Source: an uncultured Pelagibacteraceae bacterium (GTDB taxonomy: Bacteria > Pseudomonadota > Alphaproteobacteria > Pelagibacterales > Pelagibacteraceae). Taken from it: 64,000 nucleotides of DNA. Shown here one piece after another: positions 1 through 14,916 of this stretch. The notes below the pieces were generated by a model, which was not told the DNA's origin, made no database searches, and saw only the letters and a program-made list of their open reading frames with translations. A program made the translations under genes and the position numbers. The stretch covers positions 1 through 64,000 of the forward strand of contig CACEXV010000002.1 in the NCBI GenBank assembly GCA_902563575.1. The letters are read 5' to 3'. Numbering within the stretch: the first letter of the stretch is position 1; each line of letters opens with the position of its first letter.

Positions 1-109
1 CTTTAACTATTATCTCGGTTTTTTTATTTTCTTCACTGTCTTTAGTTTCAGTATTAAAAACTCCTGTTGCTAAAACGACTGAAACTATAACAACAATTAA
101 AAAATTCAT
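1..109 (-). CDS. N-terminal fragment of a small secreted/membrane protein, truncated by the window edge
   Basis: Minus-strand reading from ATG at 109: MNFLIVVIVSVVLATGVFNTETKDSEENKKTEIIVK..., a hydrophobic signal/TM segment followed by a charged region. A TATAAT lies just upstream at 118-123. Confidence 0.4.
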   Translation of the reverse strand, partial: MNFLIVVIVSVVLATGVFNTETKDSEENKKTEIIVK

Positions 110-117
110 AACAACTC

Positions 118-123
118 ATTATA
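118..123 (-). promoter_or_regulatory. Candidate extended -10 element (TGGTATAAT) 8 nt upstream of the ATG at 109
   Basis: Reverse complement reads ATTGTGGTATAATGAGTTGTTATG; perfect TATAAT with an upstream TG. Confidence 0.4.
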
Positions 124-212
124 CCACAATGTCACTGGTGATTAACTCATTTTGGACTCATATAGGACTAAATGAGAGACGACAATATGCTTACACCAGG
201 CCACAAAAATCA

Positions 213-293
213 TTAAAAAATATATTTATCTCCTAGATAAAAAACTAAGCCCAAGGCGATACCAGATAAAATCCAAAAAAATGAATCTTTCAT
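213..293 (-). CDS. 26-aa single-pass membrane micropeptide candidate ([26 protein letters not shown])
   Basis: Its ATG overlaps the TGA of the upstream MazG-like gene (ATGA); hydrophobic core; below the ORF-track size cutoff. Confidence 0.4.
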   Translation of the reverse strand: MKDSFFWILSGIALGLVFYLGDKYIF

Positions 294-664
294 CAAGCTA
301 CGAATTTGGTTAAATCTGGTTTAAAATAATTAGGACCCTTCATAACCTTCCCTTTTTCATTATAAATTGGTTTTCCATTTTGGTCTAATTTACTCATATT
401 AGAATTTTGAACCTCTTGAAAACATTTATCTAGATTGATACCAAAAGCGTGTCCAGCTCCATAAGTTACATAAAGTATATCTGTTAAAGCATCAGCAACT
501 TCCTTTATATCTTTCTTGTCTATCGCTTCTTTAAATTCCTGAAGCTCCTCTTCAATTAATTCGTAACGTAATTTAGTTATTTTTTCGTTAGGAAACTCAG
601 CTTTTTCTTTAATTTGTTGACCAAAGGTCTGCATAAACTTTTTTACACTTTCAAAATTACTCAT
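293..664 (-). CDS. MazG/HisE-like nucleotide pyrophosphohydrolase (phosphoribosyl-ATP pyrophosphohydrolase-like)
   Basis: ORF with [37 protein letters not shown], the EExxE...ExxD signature of the all-alpha NTP-PPase fold. Confidence 0.8.
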   Translation of the reverse strand: MSNFESVKKFMQTFGQQIKEKAEFPNEKITKLRYELIEEELQEFKEAIDKKDIKEVADALTDILYVTYGAGHAFGINLDKCFQEVQNSNMSKLDQNGKPIYNEKGKVMKGPNYFKPDLTKFVA

Positions 665-722
665 ATTGTCCTTTATGTTTTATAATTTGTTTATAAAGGT
701 GTATTATAACAGAGAATCAATT

Positions 723-2111
723 ATGAAACATAGAATTGAGTTTGATAGCATAGGAAAAATTAAAGTTCCTGGTGATAAGTATTGGGGTGCCAGCACTGAA
801 AGATCCAACAAATATTTTAATATTGGTGATTTTAAGGTTAGACCAATAGTTATTCACTCTATTGCTATAATTAAAAAAGCTGCAGCAATTGTAAATTCAA
901 GAAATAAAGATTTAGAAAAAAGATTAGCCAAATTTATTATCAAATCAGCTGATGAAGTTATCAGAGGTAAACATGATACACATTTTCCTCTAAAAGTATG
1001 GCAGACCGGATCCGGGACACAAACAAATATGAATGTGAATGAAGTAATTGCCAATAGAGCAATAGAAATGATGAAGGGTAAGCTTGGTTCAAAAAAACCT
1101 GTCCATCCTAATGACCATGTTAATAAATCTCAGTCAACAAATGACGTTTTTCCAACTGCTATGCATATATCTATAGCCTTAAAGGCTAGGGAAAAATTAA
1201 TACCCTCATTAAAACTTTTGGAAAAAGAATTGGGTAAAAAAGTTAAAAAATTTAAATCAATAGTAAAAGTTGGCAGAACTCACCTACAAGATGCAACTCC
1301 GATAACTTTAGGTCAAGAATTTTCAGGTTACCATTCGCAATTAAAAAAGTGTATTGAGAGAATTGAGAGAGCTTTACAAGAAATATATTTTTTAGCTCAA
1401 GGTGGAACTGCTGTTGGCACAGGTTTAAATACAAGAAAAAATTTTGATAAAAAAATTGTTAAAGAAATTTCTAGAATTACAAGGTTACCTTTCAAAGTTG
1501 CGCCTAATAAATTTGCAGCCTTAGCTGCTCATGACTCAATAGTCAATTTTTCAGGCACAATGAATACAACAGCGGTTTGTTTGATGAAGATTGCGAATGA
1601 TATAAGATTTCTTGGTTCAGGACCTAGAGCGGGTTACGGGGAACTAGTATTGCCTTCTAATGAACCTGGTTCATCAATAATGCCTGGTAAAGTAAACCCA
1701 ACTCAGTCTGAAGCGGTAACTATGGTCTGCGTAAAAGTGATTGGAAATCATAATGGTATCACTATGGCGGGATCCCATGGTCATTTTGAATTAAATGTTT
1801 TTAAACCTCTCATCATTCACAATATTTTACAATCTATAGAAATAATGGCAGACTCTGCTAGAACATTTGCATTGTATTGTGTGAAGGGGATAAAAGCTGA
1901 TAAAAAAAGAATAAAAAGTCTTCTAGATAATTCTTTGATGAATGTTACAGCCTTAGCACCAATGATAGGTTATGATAAAGCGGCAAAAATTGCAAAACTT
2001 GCACACCAAAATGGAACATCATTGAAAGAGGAGATACTCAGAGAAAAAATTCTTAGTGAAAAGGATTATGATAAGATAATGAAACCAATTTCAATGACAA
2101 GGCCAAAGTAA
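723..2111 (+). CDS. fumC: Class II fumarate hydratase
   Basis: [15 protein letters not shown] signature, [39 protein letters not shown] at 723 preferred over the ORF-track start at 666. Confidence 0.96.
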   Translation: MKHRIEFDSIGKIKVPGDKYWGASTERSNKYFNIGDFKVRPIVIHSIAIIKKAAAIVNSRNKDLEKRLAKFIIKSADEVIRGKHDTHFPLKVWQTGSGTQTNMNVNEVIANRAIEMMKGKLGSKKPVHPNDHVNKSQSTNDVFPTAMHISIALKAREKLIPSLKLLEKELGKKVKKFKSIVKVGRTHLQDATPITLGQEFSGYHSQLKKCIERIERALQEIYFLAQGGTAVGTGLNTRKNFDKKIVKEISRITRLPFKVAPNKFAALAAHDSIVNFSGTMNTTAVCLMKIANDIRFLGSGPRAGYGELVLPSNEPGSSIMPGKVNPTQSEAVTMVCVKVIGNHNGITMAGSHGHFELNVFKPLIIHNILQSIEIMADSARTFALYCVKGIKADKKRIKSLLDNSLMNVTALAPMIGYDKAAKIAKLAHQNGTSLKEEILREKILSEKDYDKIMKPISMTRPK

Positions 2112-2207
2112 TCCTAAACTAGTATTGTAAAAATCTTCAATTTCCCTGTGATTATATTTCATTTTTTTAAATTTTCTTAATAGTGTATAAATGTAATTTT
2201 TAACTTT

Positions 2208-4243
2208 ATGAGTAAAATAGAAGAATTAGTAGATAATTTAAATAAAAGTCAAAAAGAAGCGGTATTAGATACTGACGGTCCTAGTTTGATTGTTGCAGGG
2301 GCTGGGTCTGGTAAAACAAGAGTGCTCACAACGAGGTTGGCTTACATAATTAGTAAAAAAAAAGCGTGGTCTAATCAGATTCTTTGTGTGACTTTTACAA
2401 ATAAAGCTGCGAGAGAAATGCAGAATAGAGTAATTGATTATTTAAAAGGAGAGTCAAGTGCTGTACCGTGGCTAGGTACATTTCACTCTATAAGTGTGAA
2501 GATTTTGAGAAGACACGCTGAAGCTTTAGGATACAAAAGTAATTTTACAATTTTAGATACTGACGATCAAAAGAAATTAGTAAGAAAAATTTTAGATTCA
2601 GAAAATATAGACCAGAAAAAAATATCTCCGCAATTTATATTAGGTTATATCGATAGGTGGAAAAATAAAGGCTTATTACCACAAGAAGTAAAAGTGAAAA
2701 ATTCAAATGTTTTGGAAAAAACAATCCATAAAGTTTATGGCACTTATCAAAATAAGATAAAAGACTTAAATGCTTTTGATTTTGGAGATTTAATTTTATT
2801 TTGTGTCAAATTATTCGAAAAGGACGAGTCAATTAAACGTATATATAATAGTAATTTCAAATATATACTTGTCGATGAGTATCAAGATACAAATTTTATT
2901 CAAAATAAATGGTTAAATCTTTTAGTTAATGAGAATAAAAATATTTGCTGTGTAGGGGACGATGATCAATCCATATATAGCTGGAGAGGTGCTGAAATTA
3001 AGAATTTTTTAACTTTCGATAAAATTTACGATAACTGTAAAGTTTACAAGCTGGAACAAAACTACAGATCTACAAAAAATATTTTGGATACAGCTTCTTC
3101 TCTTATCTCAAATAATGAGAAAAGAGTTGGTAAAAAACTTTGGTCTAATGGTGAAGAGGGAGAATTAGTAAGATTAAATTGTTATGCATCTGGAAAAGAG
3201 GAAGCTGAGGGTATATCTGAGGTGTTAGACAAAAAAATAAGAAAAAAATACTCACTTAATAACGTTTCTATTCTATTTAGAGCAATATATCAGACCAGAG
3301 AGTTTGAAGAACGTTTTTTAAAAATAGGCATTAATTACAGAGTCTTAGGTGGAATTAAATTTTATGAGAGAGCAGAAATAAAAGATGCAGTAGCTTATTT
3401 AAGAATCATAAACCAAAAGTACGATGATTTGGCCTTAGAACGAACTTTGTCTGCGCCAAAAAAGGGAATTGGTGAGAGTACAATTAGACAAATTTCTGAA
3501 TTTGCTAGTAAAAATAAATTATGTATGGAAGACTCAATTTTAAAACTAATAGAGCTAGATAAATTTAAGCCAAAAGTAAAAAATACTATAAAACAATTTA
3601 TAAGATTAATTGAAAAGTGGAGAAATGATTTAAAAAAAATAAAGCATTTTGATTTACTTAAATTGTTATTGGATGAGTCGGGTTATTCTTCAACATTAAA
3701 GAATAAAAAAGACTTAGAAAATGAGAATAGACTTGAAAACCTTAAAGAACTTTTGAGAGCTATGAGAGACTACGATAATTTGAATAGTTTTTTAGAGCAT
3801 GTTGCATTGGCAACATCTATTGATCAAGATTGGGAGGGGGAAAAAGTAAACTTAATGACGATGCACGCTGCAAAAGGTTTAGAATTTGATGTGGTTTTTC
3901 TTCCTGGGTGGGAAGAAGGTTTGTTTCCACATCAAAAATCTTTGGAGGAAAAAGGAGACTTTGCTTTAGAGGAGGAAAGAAGATTAGCATATGTTGGTAT
4001 AACAAGAGCAAAAAAGGAAGCCTATATCTCATTTGCCATGAGAAGATCTTATCATGGAGATTGGATGGACTCTTTACCCTCAAGATTTGTTAACGAATTG
4101 CCAGACAGTAGCATCGAAAAAAATGAAAATAACAATAAACTTGAGGACGAGGATTTTGATTTTAATCAAGATTTAACTGTAGAATATGACCAAGAGTACA
4201 GGAGTCCAGGGTGGGAAAGATTTAAAAATAAAAAACTTCTGAA

Positions 4244-4265
<22 letters not shown>
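2208..4265 (+). CDS. uvrD: UvrD/PcrA-type superfamily 1 DNA helicase
   Basis: Walker A AGAGSGKTRVL, DEYQDTN, GDDDQSIYSWRGA, QNYRST, TMHAAKGLEFDVVFLPGWEEGLFPH. Confidence 0.95.
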
Positions 4266-8814
<4,549 letters not shown>

Positions 8815-8861
8815 TAGATTTATTCATATCAAATAAAACTATATAGGTAAATTTAAGGATT

Positions 8862-9788
8862 TTATGCAGTTGCAGATAAGTTGATCTTAGATTTTTTTAA
8901 GTCTTTTGTTATTAACTCTATATTTTCAAGATCAATTAGTACGAAATTCGAACTTTCTTCAAAAATTTTTTTTAGTAAGCCTATAGTCATTTTATGTCCA
9001 CCCTCTTTGCAAGATACATTACCTAAAACTCTTGAGCCTGAAAGCATCATATCGCCACATAGATCTAATATTTTATGATTTACAAATTCGTTTTTATTTC
9101 TTAAGCCACTTGGATTTAAAACCTTTTCATTGTCTACGACAATTGCATTATCTAAAGATCCACCCTTAGCAAGTCCCACTTTTTTAATTTGCTCAATATC
9201 TTCATAAAGACAAAAAGTTCGAGATGAGTATACGTCTTTTAATTGATCTTTATAAAAATCAACTTTATTTTTTTGATTACCTATAATTTGATTTTCATAG
9301 CTCAATTCAAAATCTATGCTTAGACCAAAATTGTTTGGCTTTATCTTTATAGACTTAGTACCATCTTTAAAATTTACTTCTTTGCAGATTTTCACAAATT
9401 TTCTTTTTTTTAACTGTTCTTCTGTTCCAGCGGTTTTTATTATCTCTATAAAATCTGATGATGAGCCATCCATAATTGGAACCTCATTATTATCTATCTC
9501 GACTATCAAGTTGTCTATACCAGTTATGTATATAGCTGCCATCAAATGCTCAATCGTACTGACAGAAACACCGCTTGAATTTGAAATTGTTGTGCATAGT
9601 TGCGCTGATGAAACATTTTTATACTCGGCTTTAATAAATTGATTTTTCTTTACATCAGTTCTTTTAAAAACTATCCCAGTGTTTTCTTCAGCGGGAACTA
9701 GAGTTACATTGGCCATATTGCCATAGTGCAAGCCGATTCCCTTAAAAGAGATATTTTTTTTTATTGTATGTTGCAGATAATTATTCAT
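8862..9788 (-). CDS. lpxC: UDP-3-O-acyl-N-acetylglucosamine deacetylase
   Basis: MNNYLQHTIKKNISFKGIGLHYG, STIEHLMAA, EVPIMDGSS, HKILDLCGDM. ATG at 9788 preferred over the ORF-track start at 9851. Confidence 0.95.
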   Translation of the reverse strand: MNNYLQHTIKKNISFKGIGLHYGNMANVTLVPAEENTGIVFKRTDVKKNQFIKAEYKNVSSAQLCTTISNSSGVSVSTIEHLMAAIYITGIDNLIVEIDNNEVPIMDGSSSDFIEIIKTAGTEEQLKKRKFVKICKEVNFKDGTKSIKIKPNNFGLSIDFELSYENQIIGNQKNKVDFYKDQLKDVYSSRTFCLYEDIEQIKKVGLAKGGSLDNAIVVDNEKVLNPSGLRNKNEFVNHKILDLCGDMMLSGSRVLGNVSCKEGGHKMTIGLLKKIFEESSNFVLIDLENIELITKDLKKSKINLSATA

Positions 9789-9853
9789 CGAGGAAGTTAT
9801 AGATTGAGAATCGGTAGAACTTAAAACAAGAAATGTTTCAAAAAATAACAAGA

Positions 9854-11044
9854 CTACTTAAATATTATTCTAAAGAACTTAGATAAAAGCGACCTTTTTT
9901 CAACTTTTATAGGTAAAGCTTCTGATTTCCACCCATTTATAACTAGACTCATAGCTGTTAAATAATTATCTTCTTGTTCATCTTGGGTTTCTACGAAGGT
10001 CTCGATGTTCTGGTCTAAATAAATTTTAAAATTTTTTGAAAAGTTCTTGTAAATATACACGTCTTCAAAAGACAACTTTATAAAAACATTTTTGTTGGCA
10101 AAACTAAGATTTATATTTTTTTTTATCAATATATCGCAAATTTCAGATATTCTTGCATTGATAATGTCTTCAACATGTTGCAAACTAATTTGTCTATTCT
10201 TTAAATTATCATGATCAAAATATTTTTCCTCAATATTTGAAACCTTTTTTTTCACATCATTAAAGTCCGTATCTTTAATTAAATTTTGAGAATTATTTAG
10301 ACTCAGTTTACAAACTTTTGCAACGTCTTTATATAATATATCAGATCCAAAATTGAATGACTCAGAATATTTAAATGCGGCATTTTCAAAAAATGATAAT
10401 TGGATATCTTTATCATTTATTTTAATATCAATTATCTTTTTTTTTCCCAAGAAAGTATTTATTGAATTAATTCCTCTTATAAAGTTTTTTAAAATAATTC
10501 TCTCAACATCTAAGTTACATGAATTACATAATGCATTTATTCTTCTTTTTTCATCACTATCAATTAAAAAAAAGGATAAGGAGTGCCCATAAAAATCAGC
10601 TGTTGAATTTATAGGAATGGATTCTACTTCTTTAAAATCTAAAATAAAACTAGTATTAAAAATATGAATGATGTCTTTATTTTTTTCGTTTTTGAGCACG
10701 TCTGTTTTAAGTTTATTTATCAAAAAGGTTACATCATCATTATTTATTTTTGATCCGAGCATATTTTTTGAGCTTGATATATTAATATTATTAGAATTGT
10801 AGTAATTCAGTATGACTATTATTTTATGAAAAATTTTACTACTTTTTTTTTCTATTTCATTTAGTGTTTTTTTTAATCTTTTTTTTATTTCATCACTTAT
10901 AATTAACTTGCCGTTTTCCACACATGTTAATTCTATAATTTCTTTTTGAATGATTGATAAGATTTTATCCTTTTCTAAAATGACTAAAAATATTAAAGAA
11001 CTATTATTAATTTCCAAAAATAATTTAACATTTTTCTCTGGCAT
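9854..11044 (-). CDS. ftsA: Highly divergent FtsA-like protein
   Basis: Syntenic position between ftsQ and lpxC; residual SHS2/1C-like segment PINSTADFYGHSLSFFLIDSDEKRRINALCNSCNLDVERIILKNFIRGIN; C-terminal amphipathic tail KRSLLSKFFRIIFK. Canonical actin-fold phosphate motifs not recognisable. Confidence 0.7.
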   Translation of the reverse strand: MPEKNVKLFLEINNSSLIFLVILEKDKILSIIQKEIIELTCVENGKLIISDEIKKRLKKTLNEIEKKSSKIFHKIIVILNYYNSNNINISSSKNMLGSKINNDDVTFLINKLKTDVLKNEKNKDIIHIFNTSFILDFKEVESIPINSTADFYGHSLSFFLIDSDEKRRINALCNSCNLDVERIILKNFIRGINSINTFLGKKKIIDIKINDKDIQLSFFENAAFKYSESFNFGSDILYKDVAKVCKLSLNNSQNLIKDTDFNDVKKKVSNIEEKYFDHDNLKNRQISLQHVEDIINARISEICDILIKKNINLSFANKNVFIKLSFEDVYIYKNFSKNFKIYLDQNIETFVETQDEQEDNYLTAMSLVINGWKSEALPIKVEKRSLLSKFFRIIFK

Positions 11045-11046
11045 AA

Positions 11047-11700
11047 TTATTTTAAGATCAATTGATCTTTAATGCGGTAATCAAATACTGAGTGATTTTT
11101 AATTAAATTGTTATCTAAATTGAGATAATTTGTAATACTATTCTTATAATCCAGTTTGGGTAACTTAATCAATTTTTTATTTTTTGTTAGAATATCCCAT
11201 CTGCCTACCTCAAAATAATAATATGCTTTTATATTATTCAAATTAAAATTGAGAAATCCTAAATCTTCATAAAATTCTACAAATTTTTTGTAATCACCAA
11301 AAACATTTGGTAATTTATTATTTAAAATATCTTTATTAAATTTCAGTAATTTGTTATCTCTGGAGAGAAAAAATTTATCCTTATTTTTATTTACAATAGC
11401 AATAATTTCTCTTTCTTTTAATTCAATTATGATTTTGTCTGGGTAAACTTTTTTTAGTGATGCGTTTTCAATAAACTCGTAATCATTTATCAAAGAATTA
11501 ATTTTTTCTATATTGAGAGCCATTAAATTAGTTTCATATAATACGGATAATTCCTTTGTAATTTCTTTTTTTGAGATATTTTTTCCTGTGGATACCTCTA
11601 TCTTTTTTATTGGAAAAAATTCAATTTCAACTTTCGGATTATATGTAGGTAATAAAAAAAAAGATATTATAATTAAATATTTTAAGTTTTTATTTATCAT
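11047..11700 (-). CDS. ftsQ: Cell division protein FtsQ (POTRA-containing)
   Basis: N-terminal TM, POTRA-like KKIEVSTGKNISKKEITKEL, LKKVYPDKIIIELKEREIIAIV, position between ddl and ftsA. Confidence 0.85.
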   Translation of the reverse strand: MINKNLKYLIIISFFLLPTYNPKVEIEFFPIKKIEVSTGKNISKKEITKELSVLYETNLMALNIEKINSLINDYEFIENASLKKVYPDKIIIELKEREIIAIVNKNKDKFFLSRDNKLLKFNKDILNNKLPNVFGDYKKFVEFYEDLGFLNFNLNNIKAYYYFEVGRWDILTKNKKLIKLPKLDYKNSITNYLNLDNNLIKNHSVFDYRIKDQLILK

Positions 11701-12626
11701 TTATGTAAACCGGCGTCTGATAAAATTTTATTTATAAGACTCTCAAAACTAATATTATAATATTTTGCGATTTCAGGCACTAGAGATAAACTTGTCATCC
11801 CGGGTTGAGTGTTAATTTCCAACAAATAAAATTTATTTTTATAAAATTTAAAATCTGATCTTGTCACACCTCTGCACCCCATTATTTTGTGAACTCTTTC
11901 AGCAATTTTCATAACTTTTCTATAATTTTTCTTGCTGAGATTTGCAGGCATAATATGTGTAGTTTTTGCTGACTTTGAATATTTAGCTTTATAATCATAA
12001 AATTTTCTTTTTGGCTTAAGTTCTATTGAGCCAATAGCTTTTTTGTTTATTACAGCAACTTGAATTTCTTGACCCCCTATAAACTCTTCACACAGAATTT
12101 CTTTATAATTTTTACTTAAACTTTTTAATACGGATGATATTTTAGAATAATTAAAACAAATATTTACATCGATACTAGATCCTTCTCTTATAGGTTTTAA
12201 AACAATTGGAAGTTTGAATTTTTTTCTTGCGATTTTTGATTTAATTAAATTGACATTATCATTCAAATTTAAATGTAAAAATCTTGGCGTTAATATTCTA
12301 TTAGAAATGAATATATTTTTAGAAATAATTTTATCCATTGAATTCATAGATGAAATTACACCTGAGTGAGTATACGGTATTCTTAAATATTCAAAATTAC
12401 TTTGAGCAATTCCATCCTCACCGTATTTACCGTGAAGTGCGTTGAAAATTATGTCAATTTGATTTTTATTAATTTGATTTAAAGGTTTTTTTTTTGGATC
12501 TAAAGTTTTAACATAATGACCTAGTTTTTTAATTGCCTTAATGCAGGCTCTACCTGACTTAAGACTTACCTCTCTTTCTCGTGATAATCCACCTAATACT
12601 ACTAAGACTTTTTTTCTTTTTTTCAT
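11697..12626 (-). CDS. ddl: D-alanine--D-alanine ligase
   Basis: VLGGLSREREVSLKSG, NALHGKYGEDG, LEINTQPGMTSLSLVP. Confidence 0.96.
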   Translation of the reverse strand: MKKRKKVLVVLGGLSREREVSLKSGRACIKAIKKLGHYVKTLDPKKKPLNQINKNQIDIIFNALHGKYGEDGIAQSNFEYLRIPYTHSGVISSMNSMDKIISKNIFISNRILTPRFLHLNLNDNVNLIKSKIARKKFKLPIVLKPIREGSSIDVNICFNYSKISSVLKSLSKNYKEILCEEFIGGQEIQVAVINKKAIGSIELKPKRKFYDYKAKYSKSAKTTHIMPANLSKKNYRKVMKIAERVHKIMGCRGVTRSDFKFYKNKFYLLEINTQPGMTSLSLVPEIAKYYNISFESLINKILSDAGLHK

Positions 12627-13522
12627 TTATCGCCAATTATCTTAATTTCTAAACTAAGAGTTACTCCGCTTTTTTCTAAAACATTTTTTTTAACTTTATT
12701 TATAAGTTCTTCAATGTCAGATGCTTTTGCTTTACCGTTATTTACAAAAAAATTAGAGTGTTGTTCAGAAATTCGCGCGTCACCTACCACGAATTTGCTT
12801 GACCCAGTTTTTCTTATTAGCTGCCATGCTTTTTCACCTTTTGGATTTTTAAAAGTACTCCCGCACGTTTTAACTCTAGAAGGTTGATCTTTCTTTTTTT
12901 TCTGAATAAAACTATTTTGAAGATTTTCAATTTTACTATTTAGTTCTTTTCTCCCTTTAAATTTAGCTGACAAAATAATAACGTTTTTTGGTAAATTTGT
13001 TCCTCTGTAATAAAATTCTATATCCGCTTTTGAAATTTCTTTTATATCGCCATTTAAATCCATAATTTTTAATGACTCAAGAACTTGTGATATTTCTTGG
13101 CCGTAACATCCGCTATTCATAATAATTGCACCTCCAATAGAACCTGGTATACACGATAAAAACTCAAAGCCTGTTATAGAATTTTCCTTTGTAAAATTTG
13201 AAACTTTTTTATCCAATGTTGCGGCACCTACCTCTATCTCAGTTTCTCCATTTTTCTTGATAAAGGAAAAGTTGGATCCTAGTTTGATGGTTAAACCTTT
13301 CAAACCCTTGTCACGAAAAAGAGTGTTAGAACCTGCCCCAATTACAAAAATTTCTTTATTATGTTCTTTTGCCTCTTTAAGAAACTCTTTGATTTGTATT
13401 TCATCTGATGGCTTAAAGAAAATCTCGGCAGGCCCACCTAGATTGAACCAGCTATATTTAGAGAGATTTTCATTTAAGGTTATATTTTTTTCGAATTTTT
13501 TAATTAATTTTTCCTCTATCAT
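12623..13522 (-). CDS. murB: UDP-N-acetylmuramate dehydrogenase
   Basis: YSWFNLGGPAEIF, GAGSNTLFRDKGL, IPGSIGGAIIMNSGCYGQE, CGSTFKNP. Confidence 0.96.
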   Translation of the reverse strand: MIEEKLIKKFEKNITLNENLSKYSWFNLGGPAEIFFKPSDEIQIKEFLKEAKEHNKEIFVIGAGSNTLFRDKGLKGLTIKLGSNFSFIKKNGETEIEVGAATLDKKVSNFTKENSITGFEFLSCIPGSIGGAIIMNSGCYGQEISQVLESLKIMDLNGDIKEISKADIEFYYRGTNLPKNVIILSAKFKGRKELNSKIENLQNSFIQKKKKDQPSRVKTCGSTFKNPKGEKAWQLIRKTGSSKFVVGDARISEQHSNFFVNNGKAKASDIEELINKVKKNVLEKSGVTLSLEIKIIGDK

Positions 13523-14916
13523 AGTTTATTTTTTAAATCTCTTATCCACTGAGATATAGATCCAGCTCCCATACCAATAATTATTTCATCAGAGTAAATA
13601 TTTCTACTTAAATATCTTAATATTTGCTTTTTATCATTAACTATCACAACATTCACTTTTGATAGTTTTGCAATAGATCTAGCAAATTTTAATTCGTCAT
13701 ATTTTTTGTCTTTACGCTCTCCAGCAGGATAGATTGGGCACAAAATTACAGTGTCAGCATATTTAAAACTTTTAGCAAATTCTTTTTCTAAACTTAAAAC
13801 CCTTGAAAATCTATGGGGTTGAAAGATAGAAATAATTTTTTTTTCTCCAGATACATCTTTAACACTTTTTAAAACAGACATTATTTCCGTTGGATGATGA
13901 GCATAATCATCATAGTAGTCATTTAAATTTTTAGTAAATACTTTCGTCATTCTTCTCTGAACACCAGAATAATTATCTAAAGCCTTTTTTATTATATTTG
14001 GATTAATGCCAAGATTTAACGAAATTGTAATTGCTCCTGCTGCATTGGAAATGTTATGCCTCCCCATCAAATTCAATTTAAAGTTTTTAATTAGAACTTT
14101 TTTACCCTTGAAATTCTTAATTCTTAAATCAAATCTTGAATGATTATAGTTTAATTTTAAATTTAAAATTTGATAATCACTTTTAGAACTAAAACCATAA
14201 GTTATATAATTTTTTATATCTATTTTTTTTATTATTCTTAAAATATTTTTATCATCTATACATAACGCAACTTTACCAATAGGGGGTGTTTTATTTATAA
14301 ATTTAACAAAAGAATTTTCAAGGTTTTTAAAACTTTTGTAATAATCAATGTGTTCATAGTCCAAATTTGTTACTATCGAATAATTTATTGGTAATTTTAA
14401 AAAACTACCGTCTGACTCGTCTGCTTCAACAGTAGACCATTCACCTTTGCCTAATTTTGCATTATTTTTAAGAGAATTGATAACTCCACCATTAATAATC
14501 GTTGGATCAAGTTTTGCCTCTGTTAAAATTTTACCAATTAGTGAGGTGGTCGTCGTTTTTCCATGAGAGCCTGTAATTATAATATTTTTTTTTAATGAGA
14601 TAACATTAGCCAACATTTCGGCTCTATCATAGATCGGGAGTTTGTTTTTAATTGCTTGAATAATTTCTGGATTATTTTTTTTTATTGCAGTGGATTTTAC
14701 TATTATTGTTGCTTTATTTAAATTATGTTTTTTATGACCTATGTAGACTTTAATTTTTAAATTTTTACAATTGTCGATATTTCTGTTTGTATTAATATCG
14801 CTTCCTTGAATTTTGAATCCCATAACTTTCATAATTTGAGCTAAACCACTCATTCCGATACCGCCTATACCTATAAAGTGAATTACCTCTTTTGATCCAA
14901 TATTAATTGTTTTCAT
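13519..14916 (-). CDS. murC: UDP-N-acetylmuramate--L-alanine ligase
   Basis: HFIGIGGIGMSGLAQIM, TGSHGKTTTTSLIG, DDYAHHPTEI, FQPHRFSR. Confidence 0.97.
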   Translation of the reverse strand: MKTINIGSKEVIHFIGIGGIGMSGLAQIMKVMGFKIQGSDINTNRNIDNCKNLKIKVYIGHKKHNLNKATIIVKSTAIKKNNPEIIQAIKNKLPIYDRAEMLANVISLKKNIIITGSHGKTTTTSLIGKILTEAKLDPTIINGGVINSLKNNAKLGKGEWSTVEADESDGSFLKLPINYSIVTNLDYEHIDYYKSFKNLENSFVKFINKTPPIGKVALCIDDKNILRIIKKIDIKNYITYGFSSKSDYQILNLKLNYNHSRFDLRIKNFKGKKVLIKNFKLNLMGRHNISNAAGAITISLNLGINPNIIKKALDNYSGVQRRMTKVFTKNLNDYYDDYAHHPTEIMSVLKSVKDVSGEKKIISIFQPHRFSRVLSLEKEFAKSFKYADTVILCPIYPAGERKDKKYDELKFARSIAKLSKVNVVIVNDKKQILRYLSRNIYSDEIIIGMGAGSISQWIRDLKNKL

